Shown: positions 56,115 to 64,000 of the stretch, piece after piece
Position numbering within the stretch: the stretch's first letter is position 1
How the letters are laid out: every line of letters begins with the position of its first letter
DNA from: Rhodopirellula islandica
Lineage (GTDB): Bacteria; Planctomycetota; Planctomycetia; Pirellulales; Pirellulaceae
Assembly: GCF_001027925.1 (NCBI RefSeq)
Contig: NZ_LECT01000015.1
Location: forward strand, 62,001-126,000
Length of the DNA: 64,000 nt
Direction: 5' to 3'
The notes under the pieces: generated by a model
What the model saw: the letters and a program-made list of their open reading frames with translations, nothing else
Told to the model about the DNA's origin: nothing
The model's database searches: none
Translations under genes and position numbers: made by a program

Positions 56115-57264
56115 TCTGATCCGCCGAGGCCTCCGGGGTTCGATCCGCGACCGAACGTCGCGCCTGCAACCGCATTTCCAGTCGCTCGTCGGAGCCCATT
56201 CTTGAGAACGCATTCAGCGCGTCGCTCAACGAGTCCGCTTGATCAATCTCGACCACCCAACCGTTTTGCTCAGGACGCTCCTGACGGTTGCGAATCAGCG
56301 TCACGACCGCTTGCGCCCGATCGTTTCCGATCACGACCAACCCGCTGTGCAAGGCTTCGTCGACCACCAACCCCCATTCATCGCCGCGTGTCGGAAAGAA
56401 CATGATTTCATGATCGCGGTACGCGTCGCGAATTTGCTGGGCGTCGCAATTGCCTCGCCAATCAACCGTCAAGTTCGACGGGGTTGGAATCGCACGCAAC
56501 TGCTCCAGCAACGGACCGCCCCCAATGAGGGTCCAGTCGACAATCAGTTCCGGCGATCGCCGGGTGACTTCCATCATGGTCGTCAGAGCTTCGCGAACAC
56601 CTTTTCGGTCGATCAACTGACCGACCGTCAACACACGAACCCGATCCTTCGACTGACGGATCAACTCCCCCGTATAAATTTTGGTGGGGTCGGCCGAGTA
56701 ATCAAACGGTGCCAATCGTCTTTCCGGAACTCCTAAATCGATCAGCCACTGCTTGCACTCGGGACCGTGATGGGTCACCCGGTCGGCCTGCGACAGCAGC
56801 AATCGTCGCTGGATTCGCCGCAACCATCCGGACCGACTGGCTTCGATCCAGGGCGAGGTGCTCACTGCAATGACCAACTGGCACCGGCGTTCCCGCAACC
56901 CAAACCATCCCGATCGAGCGCAGTGAAACGCTGACATCATGGATCTCACACCCAATTCGGTCGACACCACGACATCGGCCTTCGCTCGCTTCAACTGCCG
57001 CAAAGTGTCGAGCGGAAAGTGAACGTAGTTGACATCAGAATAACCATCCGGGTGATGATCCACTCGAGTCCGAGTCCACGTTTTCTGCTGCCGAACATCA
57101 AGCCCGCCATCATCTGGCTTCCACGTTCGATTGCCTTCCATGGCAACGGAGATCAGGACAATCAATTGCCCGACGCGCTGATCCCAGGCTTGAGCAATGG
57201 CAACTGAATCAGGCGCGAAAAAGTTGCGTAGATTGACGACCGTCGCAGTGGAAGCTCGCTTCAT
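56053..57264 (-). CDS. Glycosyltransferase family 4-like
   Basis: A 403-residue GT-B glycosyltransferase. The C-terminal lobe has RVRVLTVGQLIDRKGVREAL and the family-4-type motif EWGLVVDEALHSGLVVIG (E-x7-E), where the two acidic residues bind the sugar nucleotide. The start ATG 57264 is fixed by its ATGA overlap with the preceding O-antigen-ligase-like gene; an upstream TTG at 57276 is less likely. No membrane segment is seen, so it probably acts on the cytoplasmic face. The donor and acceptor sugars are not predictable. The pair likely contributes to a surface polysaccharide. Its 3' end overlaps the SDR gene by 62 bases. Confidence 0.92.
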   Translation of the reverse strand: MKRASTATVVNLRNFFAPDSVAIAQAWDQRVGQLIVLISVAMEGNRTWKPDDGGLDVRQQKTWTRTRVDHHPDGYSDVNYVHFPLDTLRQLKRAKADVVVSTELGVRSMMSAFHCARSGWFGLRERRCQLVIAVSTSPWIEASRSGWLRRIQRRLLLSQADRVTHHGPECKQWLIDLGVPERRLAPFDYSADPTKIYTGELIRQSKDRVRVLTVGQLIDRKGVREALTTMMEVTRRSPELIVDWTLIGGGPLLEQLRAIPTPSNLTVDWRGNCDAQQIRDAYRDHEIMFFPTRGDEWGLVVDEALHSGLVVIGNDRAQAVVTLIRNRQERPEQNGWVVEIDQADSLSDALNAFSRMGSDERLEMRLQARRSVADRTPEASADQITNLIDQMLVERRNGDSSHR

Positions 57265-58595
57265 GATGCCCCCCAAACCCCAGGGCTTCCTGCATAATCG
57301 GTTGATGTTTCAGCAGCGTCCCGTTGCGAACGCTCGGCTTCCGCCGCATCCAACTGCCGAGCATCGACCAACACCGGATAGAAAATGCACGTCATCCAAA
57401 CAAGGGTGCATGGACCGGGGAAAATTTCCAACACCGTGTCCTCGGTCATGCACGACAGAATGGTGAACGCCGAAAACGCGCGGATCAACAAGTGCTCTCC
57501 CACAAACACGAGGCAGACGTTCCAAAACAACAACCCAGCCATCAATGCCCCAGCGATCAATCCACCCGCCAAAGAAGCATGGAGCACCGCGTTGTGCGTG
57601 GCCTGCGAGTACTCCAACATCAAGATCGGCGCGGCATTGAAACCGTGCCCAATGATCGGACGCTCCCAAATCAAACCGATTGCTTTTGTCCAAATTTCGG
57701 AACGTCCGGTTCCACTGGTGATCTCCTCCGCATCCCCTGACTTGGACACCTTTTCCAACACCTTCCCGACGAACTGATCCTCCCGCCCGGTTGCGTAGAG
57801 AAAGGTCATCCCGACCACGCCAAGCAACGCGATCAACGCGATGGCAGAAACTCCCACGCGACCTCGCAAATGGTCCAAGAACAAGATGCTGACTCCAAAA
57901 GCCCCCGCTAACAACGCGGTGCGACTCCAGGCCAAGTAGGCCGACAGCGCAAAGCAGGCCGCCACGGGAAGGGCAACGTTCAATCGCAACGTGCCACTGC
58001 GAAACAGGTACAGCGTTGCAATCACGCCAAGCACCATCGCTCGTCCCACCGCATTGGGATGCGCCGTCCCCGACATTCGATTGACCACCAAACCATCGGC
58101 CAACAACTCGGGAAACATCCCGTACTTGGGCACAAACACGTACAAAAACAATGCCAGCCCCATTGTCGCGGTCACACCGACCAAGACTGCGGTGACGACC
58201 CCACGCAAACCAATGGCGAACAGCGCGACGACCAAGAACACGACGTAGGCGACGTTGATCAACGCAGCAGGCAGCGACGAACCGCTGATCGCGATCGGCG
58301 TTGCCAATCCAACCAGCATCAAAATGGCCAACACAACGACGGGAGGCATCGTCGTCAAGGTTTGCCGAACGTTCGCAGAAGTCAGCAGACCATACGCACC
58401 CACCAGAAAAGCCGCCCCTGCCACCACCAACTTGCAGGCAACCCGGATGTCCAGACCGACCGTCATGGCCGTCGCATCCGAACCAATGTCAAGCGGCCCG
58501 AAGAAGGTCGACAGAGCGACCACCAACCAAGACGTGAGGGACAAATACGAACTGTTCCTCCATGCCGATCGAATTTGCTGAGTGAGTTGCAGCAT
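57261..58595 (-). CDS. O-antigen ligase/polymerase-like membrane protein
   Basis: A 444-residue membrane protein with about ten to twelve transmembrane helices. The hallmark of the O-antigen ligase/Wzy_C family is present: GTGRSEIWTKAIGLIWERP followed by IIGHGFNAAP and the loop ATHNAVLHASLAGGL, where the histidine is conserved. These proteins join or polymerise surface polysaccharide chains on the periplasmic side. The C-terminal 30 residues are polar. It is directly upstream of, and overlaps, the glycosyltransferase (ATGA). Ligase and polymerase cannot be told apart from sequence here. Confidence 0.9.
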   Translation of the reverse strand: MLQLTQQIRSAWRNSSYLSLTSWLVVALSTFFGPLDIGSDATAMTVGLDIRVACKLVVAGAAFLVGAYGLLTSANVRQTLTTMPPVVVLAILMLVGLATPIAISGSSLPAALINVAYVVFLVVALFAIGLRGVVTAVLVGVTATMGLALFLYVFVPKYGMFPELLADGLVVNRMSGTAHPNAVGRAMVLGVIATLYLFRSGTLRLNVALPVAACFALSAYLAWSRTALLAGAFGVSILFLDHLRGRVGVSAIALIALLGVVGMTFLYATGREDQFVGKVLEKVSKSGDAEEITSGTGRSEIWTKAIGLIWERPIIGHGFNAAPILMLEYSQATHNAVLHASLAGGLIAGALMAGLLFWNVCLVFVGEHLLIRAFSAFTILSCMTEDTVLEIFPGPCTLVWMTCIFYPVLVDARQLDAAEAERSQRDAAETSTDYAGSPGVWGAS

Positions 58596-59072
58596 GGTGA
58601 CGAGAATTTAGCTCACTAACATCAGCGGAGATCACAAATCAAAGGTGCCCCCAGCATAATTGGCGTCGGGTTCGTTTCGCAGGCGTGTTTGGAAGTTCGT
58701 CGGCCCAAACATTTTCCGCCGCCTTTTTCTTCTGTTTTGCCAGCCCCGACTGCTGGCAGAACCCTCCAGCGGACCATCAGCCAAGGCTCCCCCGCCTCCC
58801 CAGAGGGAATCTCTGAGTTGCTGCCGAAGTCCCCACCCGATTGAGTCCAGACTGGCATCTCACCTGGCAATGCATGGCCAGATCCCCAGTTGTTCTTGCG
58901 AGACGCAGCCAGCGACGGAGTCGCTCCCCGCCAATTCCGCCGCCATCGAGCTTTCGGGTTGGCTTCCGCATCTGGGCACCGAAGTTTAGAATCCGCCAAA
59001 ACTTGTTCCGAAAACAGGCGTTTTGCCCCGGAACCTCCTCCCCATCACCCCTATGCAACCGAGCCGCCTCGA
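58596..59072. other. Intergenic region upstream of serC
   Basis: About 477 bases between the divergent O-antigen-ligase-like gene and serC. The serC frame is open back to 58890, but without a serC-like N terminus before 59073. No promoter, riboswitch or repeat was convincingly recognised. Base composition turns pyrimidine-rich near 58715-58745. Confidence 0.55.
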
Positions 59073-60227
59073 ATGACTGCATCAGCCCAAGGTGTGCAAA
59101 CCACTCCCACCCGCCAATCTTCCGCCAGCAACCCCGAACGGGTGTTCAATTTTTCGGCGGGTCCGGCCACCATGCCCGAATCGGTGCTGCGGGAAATTCA
59201 GGATGAGATGCTGTGTTACCCCGGCGCGGGCGCGTCGATCATGGAAATCAGCCACCGCGACAAGCTGTTCGTCGATGTGCTGCATGATGCAGAATCGACG
59301 ATCCGTGAATTGTTGAACGTCAGCGACGACTACTCGGTGATGTTCATGCAAGGGGGAGCCTCGCTGCAGTTCTCAGCGATCCCTGCCAACTTGCTTCGCG
59401 GCAGTGGCAAACGAGCCCAGTACGCCCTGACGGGCTCCTGGGGCAAAAAAGCGATCAAGGAAGCCAAGAAAGAAGGCGACGTTGATGTTCTCTTCGACGC
59501 GGCGGAATCGAATTACGACCACGTGCCCTCGGCGTCCGAATTGGTGTGCCCCGACGACGCGGCCTACCTGTACTACTGCAGCAACGAAACGATTCAAGGC
59601 GTTCAGTTCCCTACCGAACCAAACTGCCCCGACTCGGTGCCCTTGGTCAGCGACGCCTCCAGCGATTTTCTTTGTCGCCCACTGCCGATTGAAAAATACG
59701 GTTTGCTGTACGCCTGTGCTCAGAAAAACGCAGGACCTGCCGGCGTGTCTGTCGTGATCATGCGCAAGGACTTGCTCGACCGAGCCGACCCCAACATCCC
59801 CGGCTACCTGCACTTCAAGAACCATCACGACAACGACTCGGAATGGAACACCCCGCCGACCTTCGCGATCTACGTGCTCGGCAAAGTCGCTCGTTGGCTG
59901 CGTGATGACATGGGCGGCCTGGAAAAAATGGAATCCATCAACCGCGAAAAATCACAGCATCTCTACTCGACGATCGATTCCAGCAATGGCTTCTACCGTG
60001 GCCACGCACAACCCAATTGCCGCAGCTTGATGAACGTGACGTTCAACTTGCCCAGCGACGAACTGACCGCGAAATTCATCGCGGAAGCGGCGGAGCACAA
60101 ACTCGCCGCACTCAAAGGCCACCGCAGCGTCGGCGGTATCCGAGCAAGCATCTACAACGCGATGCCTCGTGAAGGAGTCAACACATTGGCTTCGTTCATG
60201 AACGACTTCGCCAGCAAGAATAGCTAG
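59073..60227 (+). CDS. serC: Phosphoserine aminotransferase
   Basis: A 384-residue PLP enzyme for the second step of serine synthesis (3-phosphohydroxypyruvate to phosphoserine). Family motifs VFNFSAGPATMPESVLREIQ, GASIMEISHRDKLF and MFMQGGASLQFSAIP are present. Lys218 in CAQKNAGPAGVSVV fits the PLP-binding lysine. Length matches SerC once the start at ATG 59073 is used; the N-terminal 22 residues (Thr/Gln/Ser-rich) are an extension before the conserved core. It is followed after 49 bases by serA on the same strand, forming a serine-synthesis pair. Confidence 0.97.
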   Translation: MTASAQGVQTTPTRQSSASNPERVFNFSAGPATMPESVLREIQDEMLCYPGAGASIMEISHRDKLFVDVLHDAESTIRELLNVSDDYSVMFMQGGASLQFSAIPANLLRGSGKRAQYALTGSWGKKAIKEAKKEGDVDVLFDAAESNYDHVPSASELVCPDDAAYLYYCSNETIQGVQFPTEPNCPDSVPLVSDASSDFLCRPLPIEKYGLLYACAQKNAGPAGVSVVIMRKDLLDRADPNIPGYLHFKNHHDNDSEWNTPPTFAIYVLGKVARWLRDDMGGLEKMESINREKSQHLYSTIDSSNGFYRGHAQPNCRSLMNVTFNLPSDELTAKFIAEAAEHKLAALKGHRSVGGIRASIYNAMPREGVNTLASFMNDFASKNS

Positions 60228-60276
60228 TCAGCCTCCCTGAACCATCCATCCCCAACCTTCAATCTCAATCCCCACC

Positions 60277-61899
60277 ATGCATCGCATTCTCGTTCTGGAT
60301 GATATCGCCCAAGAAGGCATCGACTTGCTCGAAGCCACCGAGGGCATCGAATACGAAGTTCGCACCAAACTCAAAGGCGAAGAACTTCGCCAGTCGCTCA
60401 ACGAGTTCGATGCGGCAATCCTTCGCAGTGGCGTGACCATCACACCGGAATCACTGGAAGGCAACACGCGTCTGCGAGCCTTGGTTCGCGCTGGCGTCGG
60501 AACCGACAACATCGATAAACCAGCCGCGACGCGGCGCGGAATCGTGGTGATGAACACGCCCGCCGGCAACACCGTCAGCACCGCCGAACACACCTTCGCC
60601 ATGCTGCTCGCCATGAGCCGCAACATTGCCGCGGCCAACCAAAGCCTGGTCGAAGGCCGTTGGGACCGCAAGAAATTCATGGGCACCCAGGTCGCCGGCA
60701 AAACCCTGGGCATCGTCGGCATGGGCCGCATCGGTCGCGAAGTTGCCTCGCGTGCTCAATCGTTTGACATGGACGTGGTCGCTTTCGATCCCTTCCTGAC
60801 GGACGACCAAGCCGAATCGTTGAAGGTTCGCCGCGTCGGAACGGTCGACGAAATGCTTCCGCAAATCGATTACTTGACCGTCCACACGCCGCTGACGCCC
60901 GAAACTCGCGGCCTGATCGGCATGGAGCAACTTGAAAAGGTCAAACCGGGCCTGCGAATCATCAACGTCGCTCGCGGTGGCATCTACGATGCCGAAGCAA
61001 TGGTCGAAGGCTTGAAATCGGGCCAGCTCGGTGGGGTCGCGCTCGACGTCTACGAAAACGAACCCTGCACAGACAGCCCGCTGTTCGGAATGCCCGGCGT
61101 CGTCTGCACACCACACTTGGGTGCCAGCACCGAAGAAGCCCAGACGCAAGTTGCCGTGGAAGGCATTCACCTGCTGCTGAACTATCTCCGCACCGGTGAG
61201 ATCCGCCACAGCGTCAACGTGGCTTCGCTGGACCCCAAGACATTGGCCGAGCTTCGTGGTCACCTCAACGTGGCTCACCGCTTGGGATTGTTCCTCAGCC
61301 AACTGCACGGCGGTGGCATCGACCACGCTCGCCTGACGTTCCGCGGCGAAGTCTCCAGCAAAGACACGCGAGTTCTCAACAATGCATTCTGCGCTGGATT
61401 GCTCGAACGTGTGGTCGAAGACGCCAACGTGATCAACTCGGAAATGTTGCTTCGCGAGCGTGGCATCGAACTGACCTGCGAACGCGTTGGCGACAAAGGC
61501 GCGTTCACCAGCAGCATCACCGCGGAAGTCAGCGGCAACGGCAAAACCGTCCAAGCCGGTGCCGCGATCCTCGGCCACGAAATGCCGCGTTTGATCTTGG
61601 TCAACGGGTACCGCCTCGAATCGTTCTTGGACGGCAAACTGCTGGTGTTCGTCCACAAGGATGTCCCAGGGATCATCGGTCGCGTCGGCATGACGTTCGG
61701 CAGTCATGGCGTCAACATCGCCCAAATGGCAGTCGGACGCGAAGGCGATGCCCCCGGTGGTGCTGCCATTGGCGTGCTCAGCCTGGACGGCGACGTGCCC
61801 GCAGCGGCACTCGACGACTTGCTCGCGATTGACGCGATCACGGAATGCCAAGTCATCGACATGCCCAAGGCCGGCCAACTGCCCAGCTGGCTCAGCTAA
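60277..61899 (+). CDS. serA: D-3-phosphoglycerate dehydrogenase (long form with ACT domain)
   Basis: A 540-residue enzyme for the first step of serine synthesis. The NAD-binding Rossmann motif is GIVGMGRIGREV, and the catalytic triad fits Arg233 (NVARGG), Glu262 (YENEP) and His280 (TPHLGAS). The C-terminal part holds the intervening substrate-binding domain and an ACT domain (LLVFVHKDVPGIIGRVGMTF), which in relatives binds serine and gives feedback control. This is the long type I form usual in bacteria such as planctomycetes and actinobacteria. It follows serC by 49 bases. A 475-codon antisense frame is a shadow. Confidence 0.97.
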   Translation: MHRILVLDDIAQEGIDLLEATEGIEYEVRTKLKGEELRQSLNEFDAAILRSGVTITPESLEGNTRLRALVRAGVGTDNIDKPAATRRGIVVMNTPAGNTVSTAEHTFAMLLAMSRNIAAANQSLVEGRWDRKKFMGTQVAGKTLGIVGMGRIGREVASRAQSFDMDVVAFDPFLTDDQAESLKVRRVGTVDEMLPQIDYLTVHTPLTPETRGLIGMEQLEKVKPGLRIINVARGGIYDAEAMVEGLKSGQLGGVALDVYENEPCTDSPLFGMPGVVCTPHLGASTEEAQTQVAVEGIHLLLNYLRTGEIRHSVNVASLDPKTLAELRGHLNVAHRLGLFLSQLHGGGIDHARLTFRGEVSSKDTRVLNNAFCAGLLERVVEDANVINSEMLLRERGIELTCERVGDKGAFTSSITAEVSGNGKTVQAGAAILGHEMPRLILVNGYRLESFLDGKLLVFVHKDVPGIIGRVGMTFGSHGVNIAQMAVGREGDAPGGAAIGVLSLDGDVPAAALDDLLAIDAITECQVIDMPKAGQLPSWLS

Positions 61900-61994
61900 G
61901 CAGGAATGCTGGGGGCAGAATCATGTGAGCCGTTTGGGCGTTGGCCTGGACTGCTGAACGTTTGGGGGGAGTGTCCATTCATTTGCGCAAGTTT

Positions 61995-62197
61995 TCATCC
62001 CGGTAGGGATGCAAGATGGTAGCCGTCGGTAAGCGATAGCGCTACCGACGGACATGCAAACCCCACGCCGCCACTCTCCATCCCGCCGTGGCCATCGACA
62101 ACGGCGGGATGGAGAGTGTTTTTAGGAAGCTCGCTTTCCGGGGGTACGCTGCTACGCAGCAACCCCCGGCTACCATCTGACATCCCTACCGGGATGA
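61995..62197. repeat. Composite multi-hairpin palindromic element
   Basis: Outer arms 61995-62025 and 62167-62197 are complementary at 29 of 31 positions. Inside lie three further stems: CCGTCGGTA/TACCGACGG (62023-62031 with 62043-62051), a perfect 18-base stem 62072-62089 with 62101-62118, and CCGGGGGT/ACCCCCGG (62138-62145 with 62162-62169) containing a small GCTGC/GCAGC stem. The whole can fold as a cruciform-like structure of about 200 bases. It has no coding content and resembles a non-autonomous mobile or REP-type element. Confidence 0.85.
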
Positions 62198-62370
62198 AGA
62201 AAGACAGAAGTCGGAATAGAAACAGACGTTTAAAAGAAGCCATCAACACAAAATTTTGAACAGCCCAGCGTTCGCCCCGGTTTTGCGTGGGAGCAGCGGC
62301 GTTTGCCTAGACATTTCAAATGCCGAACGACTCCTGCCTACCTGCTTGAGCGTTTAAACCGTCATGGACC

Positions 62371-62415
62371 AAACGAAACAAGGCACGGTGATTTTCACCG
62401 TGCCTGCTTTCGTTT
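62371..62415. terminator. Strong bidirectional terminator
   Basis: AGGCACGGTGA (62381-62391) and TCACCGTGCCT (62395-62405) form a perfect 11-base stem with a 3-base loop. Outer arms AAACGAAA (62371-62378) and TTTCGTTT (62408-62415) extend it past a small bulge and supply T-rich tails on both strands. It ends the minus-strand SH3-domain gene and could also stop serA transcription. Confidence 0.88.
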
Positions 62416-62438
62416 TGATTCGGTTGCCACTCGTGTGC

Positions 62439-64000
62439 TCAGCGAACAATTCGAGCGGCGGAGGTGGCCAACACGTGAGGCGTGTCGATCCCCTTCAGAT
62501 ATCCACTTTCGCCCGTCACTCGAATGGTGGCTCCCAAGTGCGAATGCACATCGACACCGGGCGCTGGCGTCAGATAGGCCAACGTTCGGCCGCCACGGTC
62601 CGTGATGGCGTACGGGGGACGACTTGGATCGGCGGAGTAAACCTCCACCAGCGTTCCTTCGTGAACCGGCAAGGCAACGGGTGCCGCATGGGGCACTTCA
62701 TGGGAAACCGTTGCAATCTCTTGAGGCAGCTGCGGAGACGGAATTGGATTCGTCGCCGCACCTGACAGGCTACCATTGACTCCCGCCGCTGCGGTCGCCA
62801 TGGAGGAAATCGGTGTGACTGGCGAAGGAATCGAGAGAACGGGTGTCATCGGCGTGGGAAGCGACATCGTCTGCACGACGGTCTCCCCATCACGTCGTTG
62901 AGCAACCACCTGATATTCGCGGCAACGAGTCGCCAAGGCATGCAACTGCAATCGCTCAGCGGCTTCGGCTACCAGTGCCACCTCAGGTGCCGATGCTCCT
63001 CGCGCCATCAGCTTGGAAAACAGAACCGGCAACATGCTCACATCGGCTTGAGCGACATCTCGTTGGACCTGTTCGATTTGAGCCGCTGCGATGGTTCGTA
63101 ACTTTGGAGGCGCCGCAGGAAACGTTGCCGAGACCTGCTGGATTCCCGAAGGCGATGTTTGATCCCATCCCCCACCGGTCATTGCAAGGGCCCCGTTTCC
63201 GTCAACCATCCGGGGACGCGACGTGATCGTCATTCGTGAATCACGCATGCTCGATTCGGCAGGAGGGGTGGATGAAGCGAGCGATGGTAACGCAGCGAGG
63301 TTTGCAGCTGATTGAGAAGCAGTGGGTCCCGGATTGGCAGCAACACCACTGCCAACGACATCACTGCGGACTGGTTCTTCATGACCCACCATGGCGATGG
63401 CTTGCGACATTGAGCCTGCGCCGGCGACCCGGTGATCTTCGATCGGTACCAAATCAGGGATGCGACGACTCGATTGAGTGACAGGTTCCAAGTCAGCCAC
63501 GTCTTTGGAGCCTCCACCGACCAGTGATTCCAAGCCGCGAGCAATCCGATCTGAAAGGCTACGAGGATGATGATCCGCCTTGGCAGCCACTTCTGCGCCA
63601 GGATGAGCCTGTTCTTCACCGCGGCTCAACCGAGCCACACGATCCGCCAATTCACGGCGAGGGTGAGAGCGTTCCAGACTTTCGGTTGGAGATTGAGAGC
63701 CGGTCCTCGATTCCCACTCTTCGTCGGCCACGTCCGCTTCGAATTGCGACATGGCAATGCGCGGTTGCTCCCCGGCTGGTGCGGGTTCGGTGTTGCCATC
63801 AGGAATGAACATGTGCTGGGCCGGCTCCGGTCGTTTCAGACTCGCGACCAACGCTTCCGCCGTGGCAGCCGTTTGGTCCTGGTGAATCCAACGAAACTCG
63901 CCGGAAGGAGGCACAATGCGATACCAGGTTTGCGGTCCATCGGGGCCTTCGCGTTGGCTGCTGCCAACGATGGTGACCTCTTCGCCCTCGCCCAGTTGAA
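62439..64000 (-). CDS. SH3-domain-containing protein, 5' part outside window
   Basis: The frame is open to the right edge: 519 codons before the stop, with codons from 63998 down reading QLGEGEEVTIVGSSQ and then TWYRIVPPSGEFRWIHQDQ, the end of a bacterial SH3-type domain. A GTG at 63914 lies inside that domain and is not the start. A long low-complexity, Pro/Ser/Ala-rich middle (about window residues 50-330) follows, then a helical segment (MLPVLFSKLMARGASAPEVA, then LVAEAAERLQLHALATRCRE) and a C-terminal beta domain (LAYLTPAPGVDVHSHLGATI). It may be a cell-envelope or periplasmic protein binding peptidoglycan or partners; function unproven. The true start, and any signal peptide, lie beyond 64000. 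Confidence 0.85.
   Translation of the reverse strand, partial: QLGEGEEVTIVGSSQREGPDGPQTWYRIVPPSGEFRWIHQDQTAATAEALVASLKRPEPAQHMFIPDGNTEPAPAGEQPRIAMSQFEADVADEEWESRTGSQSPTESLERSHPRRELADRVARLSRGEEQAHPGAEVAAKADHHPRSLSDRIARGLESLVGGGSKDVADLEPVTQSSRRIPDLVPIEDHRVAGAGSMSQAIAMVGHEEPVRSDVVGSGVAANPGPTASQSAANLAALPSLASSTPPAESSMRDSRMTITSRPRMVDGNGALAMTGGGWDQTSPSGIQQVSATFPAAPPKLRTIAAAQIEQVQRDVAQADVSMLPVLFSKLMARGASAPEVALVAEAAERLQLHALATRCREYQVVAQRRDGETVVQTMSLPTPMTPVLSIPSPVTPISSMATAAAGVNGSLSGAATNPIPSPQLPQEIATVSHEVPHAAPVALPVHEGTLVEVYSADPSRPPYAITDRGGRTLAYLTPAPGVDVHSHLGATIRVTGESGYLKGIDTPHVLATSAARIVR

Larger units (their letters stand above)
61900..62438. other. Intergenic region downstream of serA
   Basis: About 540 bases without a convincing gene. 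It contains the composite palindromic element (61995-62197) and a strong bidirectional terminator (62371-62415). An 84-codon minus-strand frame covers the element but is explained by it. The stretch from 62200 to 62370 shows no clear signal. Confidence 0.75.

Noticed and set aside
60451-61878. 475-codon minus-strand frame
   Set aside because: Antisense shadow of serA, which has all catalytic and ACT motifs.
61995-62249. 84-codon minus-strand frame
   Set aside because: It coincides with the composite palindromic element and is explained by it.
1-64000. tRNA, rRNA, phage or transposase genes
   Set aside because: None was recognised; the intergenic gaps are short and hold only hairpins, promoters and inverted repeats.

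Overview
The window looks like a chromosomal segment of a marine planctomycete of the Rhodopirellula / Pirellulaceae type. The main clues are a giant secreted protein opening with the planctomycete leader motif LEQRRMLAGD, a PVC-type dehydrogenase/cytochrome c fusion, a secreted sulfatase, two genes tied to tetrahydromethanopterin-linked C1 metabolism, multihaem and PQQ-propeller secreted proteins, and dispersed palindromes in the gaps. This assignment is inference from content; no database search was possible. No rRNA, tRNA, CRISPR array, phage or complete insertion sequence was seen.

Layout. 1-19948 (minus) is one uninterrupted reading frame of at least 6,649 codons that runs off the left edge. 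It encodes a mosaic surface/secreted protein with an HExxH site, RTX calcium repeats, FG-GAP-like repeats, ELWxxDGT-like repeats and leucine-rich repeats. A leader region with a good sigma-70-like promoter and a hairpin follows, then two tandem TatA/B-type genes (plus). 21066-28771 (minus) is a catabolic-looking group: Gfo/Idh/MocA oxidoreductase, sulfatase, SGNH hydrolase and PVC dehydrogenase/cytochrome c. 28941-35321 (plus) is a compact run of mfd, a PQQ-propeller protein, an H4MPT-linked hydantoinase-like protein and an amino-acid-kinase-like protein, the last three overlapping. A seven-CxxCH TPR cytochrome (minus) is divergent from glyA, a single-domain response regulator and an unrecognised gene (plus).

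40830-52008 (minus) holds a metzincin-like protease with a charged insert, the pair antiporter-queG (4-base overlap), and a three-gene ABC operon (ATPase, permease, membrane-anchored acidic-tail protein) joined by ATGA overlaps. folC (plus) and a DUF21/CBS protein (minus) overlap tail to tail across a 12-base tandem repeat read in both genes. An SDR protein lacking its catalytic tyrosine (plus) overlaps the end of a glycosyltransferase that follows an O-antigen-ligase-like gene (both minus). serC and serA (plus) form a serine biosynthesis pair that, with glyA elsewhere in the window, links serine and one-carbon supply. The end holds a composite palindromic element, a strong bidirectional terminator and a partial SH3-domain protein (minus) running off the right edge.

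The most unusual items are the giant mosaic protein, the SDR with a degenerate active site, the antisense-shared repeat at the folC/DUF21 junction, the roughly 200-base multi-hairpin element at 61995-62197, and the ABC operon with an unrecognised partner. No clearly new defence or mobile system was found.
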